Assembly: GCA_003242885.1 (NCBI GenBank)
Contig: QKMZ01000006.1
Span: forward strand, 186,001-250,000
DNA: 64,000 bases
Reading direction: 5' to 3'
Source of the DNA: Candidatus Melainabacteria bacterium
GTDB taxonomy: Bacteria; Cyanobacteriota; Vampirovibrionia; Obscuribacterales; Obscuribacteraceae
Shown here: positions 1-6,254 of the stretch, piece by piece
Numbering within the stretch: the first letter of the stretch is position 1
Layout: each line of letters starts with the position of its first letter
Program-made: the position numbers and the translations under genes
Notes under the pieces: generated by a model
Told to the model about the DNA's origin: nothing
Databases searched by the model: none
What the model saw: only the letters and a program-made list of their open reading frames with translations

Positions 1-1690
1 TGATAAAGCCAGGTGTTACAGCAACAGCAGGCGCATCCTTGATAGAGGGGTCTCGTGAAACAGCGACACCACCAGATGGTTTCGGCGGTGCTTTCGGCAC
101 TTCAGCTATTTGCTGTTTCTGCCTTTCTACAGCTTTAGGTGTTTCGACAGGTTTGCGAGTCTCGACTGGCTTTGTCGCTTCAATAGGTTTTTGCGACTCG
201 ACTGTTCTCGAAATGCCGCCGTTCGATTGACTCGATGAATGTTTCTCGACAATCTTGGCGCCTTCGTATCGCGCTCCGGGGATGTTCTGAATATTGACAG
301 GGATCTGTTTCTCACCACGACGCTCAACAATTGGCGCCGGTACTTTCGTCATGCCGGAATTGGATGAATTTGAGGAATTCGAGGAGCTTATGGTGGTGGA
401 AGCGGTGGAAGAATTCAAAGAAGCTGACGACGAAGAACTACTCGCATTGCTCGTTGTGCTGATATTCTGCCGCACTACTGACGGTACCATTGCCGTCGGC
501 ATTGGTTTGAGCTGACCAGGCATTTGTGCGTTTTGAATTTCTTCGCCTGCTGTTTTGGTAATTGAATTTGCTACCCAATTGCCGCCGCTGCTTCTTCCGC
601 CGGATTGGGCGAGTTCTACAATGAATGACCCACCTGGCGATACTAGACCAAATCTATTCGAAGACTGCGCGCGCCTTCTCTTGCTTGCTGATTTGATCTT
701 CGAAACGGTGAATGCTGAAGGTTGCAGTCCTCTAAATTCGCCAATTTGATTTTGTGCATTGGCAGAAAGATAAGGTTTGCTTTCTGGGCTCACCTCATCA
801 AACTTCAAACTACGGGCCACCGCGTGCAGTGCTGCAAGCTGTCCTTTGCCTTGCGGAATACTACCGGTGAATTTACCGTGGTCCCATATAAGAGTCGTCT
901 TGAGCAACTCGTCATCTGCTGTTGCGGACACGTTGGCGTTGTTTGCAAATGAGCCTTCAATCACCCCAATCGAATAAAGCGACACTTCAACATTGACGTC
1001 TTTGTTGTTTTTCGCAAAAGACACATTTCCTTCGCCGCGAATTGGCGGTACAGATTTGTCTGATTGATCGCGAATGGCATCCGGCATCAATGCGTACACT
1101 TTGACCAGCGGTTTGCGCGGACCTTGTCCTGCCGTGTGACCGATGGCTATGAGCACTGGTCCTGCAGGATCGCTCACGACCTGCGCTCCGTCGCAAACTT
1201 CCAGTCCCGGAATATTGACGACCTTGGTATCAGTATCGTTTTTAATTACCAAATAATTGCTCGCCTGAAGCATCGTATCGATTTCGACAATCTTCAAGCC
1301 GCGCGGCAATTCAATTACATGCACTTCGAAAACCTGAATTGGCAGCGCTGTTTGCAATGCTGTGGCAACTTCTGCGCCGCTCATTGTTCCGGTTTTCTTC
1401 AAATACTCTTTGACGGCTTTGTCCAAATCAGCCTTCAACTTCTCTGCGTCTGCAGGATTTTTCGGACCAGCTCCAAATCGTTTTGCAATCGCAGCCAAAT
1501 CACTCTGTGGATCGTGCTTCACCGTGACGGCAGCGCCGATACCCATTAGCCCCGCGCCCGCGAGTCCGATAACTGCAACACCACCAAATATGAACGGCAT
1601 TGGCGTGCGTCTGCGCGGCAGCACTTTGCCGCACTCGACGCATTTGCGAGCGGCTACTGAATTTCTGACTTCACATTCGGGACAACGCAT
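1..1690 (-). CDS. Zinc-ribbon single-pass membrane protein (3' end cut by window)
   Basis: An open frame runs from the ATG at 1688-1690 to the window edge with no stop (about 563 codons). I read it codon by codon. The N-terminus carries two CxxC pairs (MRCPEC, then KCVECGK), typical of a small cytoplasmic zinc ribbon. A basic stretch and one hydrophobic segment rich in Gly/Ala/Val (about residues 33-55) follow. The rest would be extracytoplasmic: a soluble region to about residue 330, then a long Ser/Thr/Asn/Pro-rich tail with repeated KPVET and KPIEA-like motifs. AGGTCA a few bases upstream can serve as ribosome binding site. It is divergent from the aldolase gene. Similar zinc-ribbon plus TM architectures are common among uncharacterised envelope proteins. 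No function can be assigned. Confidence 0.8.
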   Translation of the reverse strand, partial: MRCPECEVRNSVAARKCVECGKVLPRRRTPMPFIFGGVAVIGLAGAGLMGIGAAVTVKHDPQSDLAAIAKRFGAGPKNPADAEKLKADLDKAVKEYLKKTGTMSGAEVATALQTALPIQVFEVHVIELPRGLKIVEIDTMLQASNYLVIKNDTDTKVVNIPGLEVCDGAQVVSDPAGPVLIAIGHTAGQGPRKPLVKVYALMPDAIRDQSDKSVPPIRGEGNVSFAKNNKDVNVEVSLYSIGVIEGSFANNANVSATADDELLKTTLIWDHGKFTGSIPQGKGQLAALHAVARSLKFDEVSPESKPYLSANAQNQIGEFRGLQPSAFTVSKIKSASKRRRAQSSNRFGLVSPGGSFIVELAQSGGRSSGGNWVANSITKTAGEEIQNAQMPGQLKPMPTAMVPSVVRQNISTTSNASSSSSSASLNSSTASTTISSSNSSNSSNSGMTKVPAPIVERRGEKQIPVNIQNIPGARYEGAKIVEKHSSSQSNGGISRTVESQKPIEATKPVETRKPVETPKAVERQKQQIAEVPKAPPKPSGGVAVSRDPSIKDAPAVAVTPGFI

Positions 1691-1787
1691 TGGGTGACCT
1701 GACTGGACCTGGGATTCCTGACATTGCATGGGCGCGCTTGCGCCGGCAATAAAAACGGACCAGCTATTTGACCATCTATCTAAAAGG

Positions 1788-1815
1788 TTGAGAAGAGTAG
1801 TCTACTAGATATAAT
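1788..1815 (+). promoter_or_regulatory. Sigma70-type promoter of the aldolase-phosphatase pair
   Basis: TTGAGA (1788-1793, five of six matches to the -35 consensus), a 16-base spacer and a perfect TATAAT (1810-1815). It lies about 50 bases before the GTG start at 1868. It is the best-looking promoter in the window. Confidence 0.7.
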
Positions 1816-1867
1816 AGCCTGCCATAAACTTTCGTTCAGATTGTTGTCAGATAGAGGCTACATTAAA

Positions 1868-2560
1868 GTGAGTAAATCTGCCGGGGAATTGTCCGCGCGC
1901 CAAGCACTGGCCGAGGTTTCCAGACTTTGCTACCAGCGCGGGTACATCACCGGCACTGAGGGAAATTTTAGTATTCGGCTGGGCGCCGACCGCATTTTGA
2001 CCACTCCCAGAGGGGTCTGTAAGGGGCGGATAAATGAGGGCGACCTCGTTGTGACCGATATTGAGGGAAGCCCTGTTGACCCTCATGCGGCACTGCCGTC
2101 GACGGAATTGAAGATGCATTTGGCTGCCTACAGGCTGCGCGATGATGTGCTCGCTGTAGTGCATGCGCATCCGACGATTGCTGTCGGTTTTACAGTGGCT
2201 GGCGTAAGCCTTTCCACGCCTGCCTTGCCGGAGGTCGTGTGCACGATTGGTGGCATCCCTGTGGCACCGTATGCGACACCTAGCACCGACGAAGTCGTCC
2301 AGAGCATCGAACCTTTTGTAAAAAAGTGTGACGCGCTGATGCTCGATCACCATGGAGCGCTTTGTCTCGGAAAGGACATCTGGGACGCCTTCTACAAGCT
2401 CGAAACCCTTGAGCACCAAGCGCAAACGCTGCTTGTCGCGCATCTTTTGGGTGGTCCCAAGCCGCTCACGAAGGCGCAAGTCAATTCTTTGATGGCGATT
2501 CGTAGTGTTTACGGACTCACCAACGAACTTGATGTAGATTATCTGACAGGCAGCGAATAA
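1868..2560 (+). CDS. Class II aldolase/adducin family protein (L-fuculose-phosphate aldolase-like)
   Basis: About 230 residues. Seen: the TEGNFS substrate loop near the N-terminus, the HAHP metal-binding pair in the middle, and a third metal His region LDHHG near the C-terminus, all in the usual class II aldolase order. The family includes zinc-dependent aldolases of sugar phosphates (FucA, AraD) and MtnB dehydratase. Sequence alone does not fix the substrate. An earlier in-frame TTG exists at 1841, but GTG 1868 has AGAGG ten bases upstream and sits a normal distance below the promoter at 1788-1815, so I prefer it. Its stop overlaps the ATG of the next gene (TAATG), so the two are translationally coupled. 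The partner phosphatase suggests a shared sugar-phosphate pathway; that is inference. Confidence 0.85.
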   Translation: MSKSAGELSARQALAEVSRLCYQRGYITGTEGNFSIRLGADRILTTPRGVCKGRINEGDLVVTDIEGSPVDPHAALPSTELKMHLAAYRLRDDVLAVVHAHPTIAVGFTVAGVSLSTPALPEVVCTIGGIPVAPYATPSTDEVVQSIEPFVKKCDALMLDHHGALCLGKDIWDAFYKLETLEHQAQTLLVAHLLGGPKPLTKAQVNSLMAIRSVYGLTNELDVDYLTGSE

Positions 2561-3249
2561 TGACTTCTACATCCATGAACGAACAGCCAAAAACCGTTGA
2601 GACTTCCAAGAAGGAAGTTTTGCATCCGGAAGAGAGCATCACGACTCTCTTGCTGATTCGTCACGGGCATACGCGCATGACAGAGGAAGGGCGACTCTAC
2701 AGCGACCCTGAGGCCGAGCTTACCGACGAGGGTTTGAAACAATCGAAAGCGCTCGCCGGATGGCTGATGTCGCGCCCGCCTGATGTGGTTTTATCCAGCA
2801 CAGCAAAACGTGTCGTTGCCACCGCTGAATCAATCTCCGGTCAAACCAACATTCCGATTCTTCGAGTAGAAGATTTGAATGAATGGCACGTCGGCAATTG
2901 GGAAGGTCGCACTTATCTCGATTTGAAGAAGAATTCGCCTGACGAATACAAGGCGTGGACGGCGGATCCGATTCGCATGCGTCCACCAGGCGGTGAGTCG
3001 ATTGAGGACATGTATGAGCGTACAAAATTACGCATAGCGGAAATCATAGAACAATATGATGGAAAACGCGTCGCACTCGTCACACACGCTGGTATCGTCC
3101 GCAGTGTCATCGTGCATGCATTGGGAATGCCGTTGGACAATTTTTGGCGCATATCAATTCCTGTAGGAACAGTCTCGAAGGTCGATTTCAGTAAGAGTTT
3201 CGCGACGGTTCACTTCATGGCGATGCGCCCCGGCGCCGACGAAGTTTAA
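2560..3249 (+). CDS. Histidine phosphatase family protein (phosphoglycerate mutase-like)
   Basis: 229 residues. Seen: the catalytic LLIRHGHT motif at about residues 30-37, ELTDEG, SSTAKRVVATAE, an acidic ELNEWHVGNWEG-like region and the second catalytic His in LVTHAGIVRS. This is the full set for the branch that includes GpmB, CobC and other phosphomonoesterases. A cofactor-dependent mutase is unlikely given the length and sequence; a small-molecule phosphatase is more likely. The ATG overlaps the stop of the aldolase gene by one base. The gene ends directly before a palindromic repeat cluster at 3251. Confidence 0.85.
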   Translation: MTSTSMNEQPKTVETSKKEVLHPEESITTLLLIRHGHTRMTEEGRLYSDPEAELTDEGLKQSKALAGWLMSRPPDVVLSSTAKRVVATAESISGQTNIPILRVEDLNEWHVGNWEGRTYLDLKKNSPDEYKAWTADPIRMRPPGGESIEDMYERTKLRIAEIIEQYDGKRVALVTHAGIVRSVIVHALGMPLDNFWRISIPVGTVSKVDFSKSFATVHFMAMRPGADEV

Positions 3250-3250
3250 T

Positions 3251-3336
3251 TGTAGGGTCGACGCCATGCGTCGACCGTTGTTGTTGCGGCGCATTGTATG
3301 CGCCTTTGCGGGCGGGATGTATCCCGCCCCTACAAT
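3251..3336. repeat. Composite palindromic repeat bounded by TGTAGGG / CCCCTACA
   Basis: Three hairpin-forming palindromes in a row: 3256-3276 (core GTCGACGCCATGCGTCGAC, 9-bp stem, CAT loop), 3288-3304 (GGCGCAT/ATGCGCC) and 3310-3329 (GGGCGGGAT/ATCCCGCCC). The block begins TGTAGGG and ends CCCCTACA, so its ends are inverted repeats, as in miniature transposable or REP-type elements. A shorter relative lies at 9300-9353. From here to 3539 no gene is visible. Confidence 0.8.
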
Positions 3337-3539
3337 TCCTGCTATTCATTACAAGCGCTGATTACATCGAAGTACTGAAGTGCTGCCACGAGAGCGCACA
3401 GGAAGAACGAATTGAAAAGAATGTGCGCGTAATCTACGCTCGCGATGAAGTGCATCGTGATGCTCCTTGGTTTGATTGGGGCAGGGGAGAATAGCCTAAA
3501 TCGTCGGTGGTTGGCGTGGAGACGAAGTATCTAGGCTAG

Positions 3540-3716
3540 CTAGTTGTCTTTGCTGACGGTCGACTTCGCGTAGCTGTTGAAGTAGCAGCTCCAGACCGAG
3601 GTGTTTTCTTCGAGAAATGGTTGTTCTTGTTGTTGGATGAGGGGAAGGGGTTCGGCGAGTTGGACGACGTTTTTGGTTTGAAGCAATGCGGAGATGTGTT
3701 CGAGTAGCGCTTGCAT
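3540..3716 (-). CDS. Possible small protein, 58 residues, unknown
   Basis: ATG at 3714-3716 on the minus strand has GAGGA about nine bases upstream, a good ribosome binding site. The product starts MQALLEHISALLQTKN, a plausible amphipathic helix, followed by a Gln/Glu/Pro-rich middle. No domain recognised. The open frame extends upstream to 3779, but that part reads like a degenerate copy of the GC-rich repeat (it encodes PEPPALP, like other repeat copies), so I exclude it. It could be a chance ORF in a repeat-rich area. Confidence 0.35.
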   Translation of the reverse strand: MQALLEHISALLQTKNVVQLAEPLPLIQQQEQPFLEENTSVWSCYFNSYAKSTVSKDN

Positions 3717-3919
3717 AGAATCTGTCCTCGGAAGGGCGGGTGGTTCGGGTGCTATCAATGTACGAAACCCGTTGGACATAGGTTGGACAACCCTGAAAGT
3801 GCCAACTGGGTGGAGTCTTGCTCTACGGGAGGCAGGTCGGGGTCAGATCCAGGCCGGCTGGAAGCCGGCGCTACGGCCGTTTAAAAGCCGGCAAGATGCT
3901 GGCAGTCCCAGCGGAATAG

Positions 3920-4166
3920 CGGCGGCAAGCTGCCGCTAGGCTAAAGCCGGCGAGCCGCCGGCGCTCCCAGGCAACACAGGCTATCGGGCGACCAACAGCT
4001 TTCCCAGGGGCAAACGGCGGCAAGCTGCCGCCAGGCCAAAGCCGGCGAGCCGCCGGCGCTCCCAGGCAACACAGGCTATCGGGCGACCAACAGCTTTCCC
4101 AGGGGCAAACGGCGGCAAGCTGCCGCTAGGCTAAAGCCGGCGAGCCGCCGGCGCTCCCAGGCAACA
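3920..4166. repeat. 95-bp tandem repeat, about 2.6 copies
   Basis: Units start at 3920, 4015 and 4110 (exact period 95). Each unit contains CGGCGGCAAGCTGCCG, a copy of the GCCGGCGAGCCGCCGGCGC palindrome family and the CTCCCAGG tail. Unit 3 breaks off into the 37-bp array. The 3780-4419 stretch carries no credible gene. Confidence 0.9.
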
Positions 4167-4280
4167 CCGGATAACAGGAGACTGCAGGCGCTCCCAGGCA
4201 ACACCGGCTAACAGGAGACTGCAGGCGTTCCCAGGCAACATCGGCTAACAAGTGACTACAGGCGCTACCAGGAAACACCG
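4151..4280. repeat. 37-bp tandem repeat, about 3.5 copies
   Basis: Units begin at 4151, 4188, 4225 and 4262 with GCGCTCCCAGG or close variants, followed by CAACACCGG and ACAGGAGACTGCAG. It grows directly out of the last 95-bp unit, which suggests slippage or unequal exchange seeded by the shared GCGCTCCCAGG end. Confidence 0.85.
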
Positions 4281-4419
4281 TCTTATCAATTGATTTTATT
4301 TCTGGGGCCGCTGCGGGTTTGCTTTTGATCCGTAGCTCTCGAACAATAGGCCTGACGCATTCATGTATGCGATTTGCTCTCACTGGTGATCAAATAGCTT
4401 ACTTTCCCTCAGTGTTTTT

Positions 4420-4824
4420 TTAAGCAGTATGTCTTTCTCTTAGCTTTGAGAAAAGCGCTTTGCGAATGCGTTTGTCGTCTTCATTCAGCTTGTCTGTCTC
4501 AACATAGCCGTCGAACTCATAGCATTTTTGGAGCGACTTCATTGTTAACTTCAAACTCTCCGCAAAAGCAGATGATCTTGTGCGCACGAAAACGAAAGAA
4601 GTATCTTTCTGGTTGCTCTCTTCTCGCAGATATTTCAGCAATTCTATTGCGCGAGAGTCATCGAAATGCACTCCAGCAATAATCAGGTCGAACCGTTGGC
4701 GACCGAGTGCTATTTGCGCTTCCTGCAAAGTTTCTGCAGCAATTACTTGGTGCCCTTCAAGCAAAGGAAACAACCTATTGGTGCCTGCGGAATCATTTGC
4801 TAAGAGTATTCGCATCATGTACAT
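4420..4824 (-). CDS. Degenerate CheY-like receiver-domain protein
   Basis: 134 residues. The MRILLANDS start and the FDLIIAGVHF segment match strands 1 and 3 of a response-regulator receiver domain. The phosphoacceptor aspartate expected after DLIIA is glycine (about residue 51). The C-terminal KP motif and the switch Thr/Ser are not evident, although FVFVRTRSS occupies the strand-4 position. It is probably a pseudo-receiver that cannot be phosphorylated in the usual way and may act through binding. Two close ATG codons (4824 and 4815) are possible starts; neither has a clear ribosome binding site. No kinase gene is adjacent. Family assignment rests on overall pattern only. Confidence 0.6.
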   Translation of the reverse strand: MYMMRILLANDSAGTNRLFPLLEGHQVIAAETLQEAQIALGRQRFDLIIAGVHFDDSRAIELLKYLREESNQKDTSFVFVRTRSSAFAESLKLTMKSLQKCYEFDGYVETDKLNEDDKRIRKALFSKLRERHTA

Positions 4825-5249
4825 GTTTGGGTTACCGTGTCGACCGTCGCTTGTTTAAACTAAAGGACGTATTTTTTGAGTTTCTGCTGAATGCATTATG
4901 AAGGGTTGTTGAATAGCAGGTGATACGCGGTATTTTTAGCCGCTGTATCTATGCGCGACCTTGCGCGCAGGTCTTTCAAGCTCGTGCTCGACACTTGCGT
5001 CAGTATCCTCAATATACAATGCTTTCCCAGGAATTCTGAAGTTTCGCATGATTAGAAAACAAGTTGCTCTCTATGTCGCCAACCAGTCATAGTGAATCGC
5101 TCCTTCCTCGAATTTGTTTTGTCACCTATAGGCGACAATCCAGGCAAATTGCGAGATGCCCCAGTCGCTGACATATATTTCAAAAATAGGAACCTGGTTA
5201 CGATCGCCAGGTCAATCAAAACACCGATTGAAAGAGAAGGAGGAAGAAC
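4825..5249. other. Intergenic stretch, no gene seen
   Basis: 425 bases between the receiver-like gene and the small membrane protein gene. No convincing frame on either strand. TGTCGCCAACCAG and CTATAGGCGACAATC form a loose inverted pair upstream of the small gene (CGCC...GGCG). No repeat-family copy is present. Confidence 0.5.
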
Positions 5250-5429
5250 ATGACGACAAGCAATAATAATGAAAACAAACATGAGCGGCTCGCTGTGCCG
5301 AATTCCAACTTCGGCGTCGGACTTTTGTTGTTGGTCCTTTTGGCGATTTGGATTGCTGTGATGTCGCCGAAAACTGGTGACAACATTGGATATCCGGATA
5401 ATCAGCGGATGGTTGGAGGTGCCCAATAG
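5250..5429 (+). CDS. Small single-pass membrane protein, 59 residues
   Basis: ATG at 5250 is preceded by AAGGAGGAAGAAC, a near-perfect Shine-Dalgarno at ideal spacing, much better than most in this window. The product has a polar N-terminus rich in Asn/Glu (MTTSNNNENKHE), one hydrophobic helix (about residues 22-38, FGVGLLLLVLLAIWIAVM) and a short polar tail ending GGAQ. It stops at TAG 5427-5429. Its length falls below common ORF cut-offs. No family recognised. The strong ribosome binding site and clean membrane helix argue that it is real. Confidence 0.7.
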   Translation: MTTSNNNENKHERLAVPNSNFGVGLLLLVLLAIWIAVMSPKTGDNIGYPDNQRMVGGAQ

Positions 5430-5496
5430 GCGACACGAAATGTGTGAACTGAGCTTCACCTGGAAGCACTAATGTGGAGCTTAGCCGTCGACGCCT

Positions 5497-6069
5497 TTAC
5501 TGAGCTGCAGCAGGTGCTTCGCCGCCGCCCTTCATCATGCCGACGAGCTTTGCTTTTTGCTCGGCTGTAAGCTGTTTGCGAATGGTGAGCAGCAGCTTGA
5601 TGCGGTCCATCGCCATTTCGCCGGTCACGCTATTGATCTCGTCCTGTTTCGCCAATACGGCTTTCTCGTCCGGGTCGGTCTCGAGCGAGAGCTGATGCAT
5701 CTCTTGAATCAAACCCATCATACGCTTTGCTTTAACCCGTGCTTGGTCCTCGAAGTCTTTTGCTAGTTGGCGAATGCGCGATTCCTGCTCTTGAGAGACA
5801 CCTGCTTGTCTGTAGATTGCCATCGGATCTGTTGCGGCGCCTTGACCTGCTTGCGCTTGAGCGAGGCGACGTCTTTTGGTAAGTTCTATTGCCTGAGCTT
5901 CGCTCGCTACCGTTGCCACGTTGTATTTTGCTTCTGCTTTGCCGACCTTCTGTGTTTCCTTGGATTGGACCGGCTTCTGATCACCCTGGGCTTGTGCTTG
6001 CACCGAATACGATGCCAAAAGGGCCAGAGAACAAATTGCGGAAACTTGCGCAAGAACTTTCAGGGACAT
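5497..6069 (-). CDS. Secreted Spy/CpxP-like helical protein
   Basis: 190 residues. A signal peptide is evident (MSLKVLAQVSAICSLALLAS, cleavage likely after the QAQA region). The mature part is charged and helical. It contains an LTxxQ-type motif (LTAEQKAKL) near the C-terminus and an RIRQLAKDFEDQARVKAKRM-like stretch, the pattern of Spy/CpxP periplasmic chaperones and metal-resistance proteins. Family members bind unfolded proteins or act as stress sensors in the periplasm. GGAGAAG precedes the ATG. The neighbour upstream on the same strand is the TPR-CHAT gene, 185 bases away. Function by analogy only. Confidence 0.6.
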   Translation of the reverse strand: MSLKVLAQVSAICSLALLASYSVQAQAQGDQKPVQSKETQKVGKAEAKYNVATVASEAQAIELTKRRRLAQAQAGQGAATDPMAIYRQAGVSQEQESRIRQLAKDFEDQARVKAKRMMGLIQEMHQLSLETDPDEKAVLAKQDEINSVTGEMAMDRIKLLLTIRKQLTAEQKAKLVGMMKGGGEAPAAAQ

Positions 6070-6254
6070 AGGTCAACTTCTCCGGTCGAGGTCCGAATTA
6101 CAAACAGGATTAATGATACCAATTTGGCGGGAAGTGTTCCCGCGTGATCCGATGGGGTGAGTTGCCCGCTAGCTCACACGAACTGTTGAAGATTGCCCGG
6201 AGCCCGCGGTTCAACCTTTTGCTCGCGAGTTCTCGTTGGATATGCTTGATATAT

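Noticed and set aside
3294..3494. 66-codon plus-strand frame after the phosphatase gene
   Set aside because: Starts inside a palindromic repeat and shows no domain or ribosome binding site.
4126..4383. 85-codon minus-strand frame
   Set aside because: Mostly translation of the 37-bp and 95-bp repeats; no ribosome binding site or domain.
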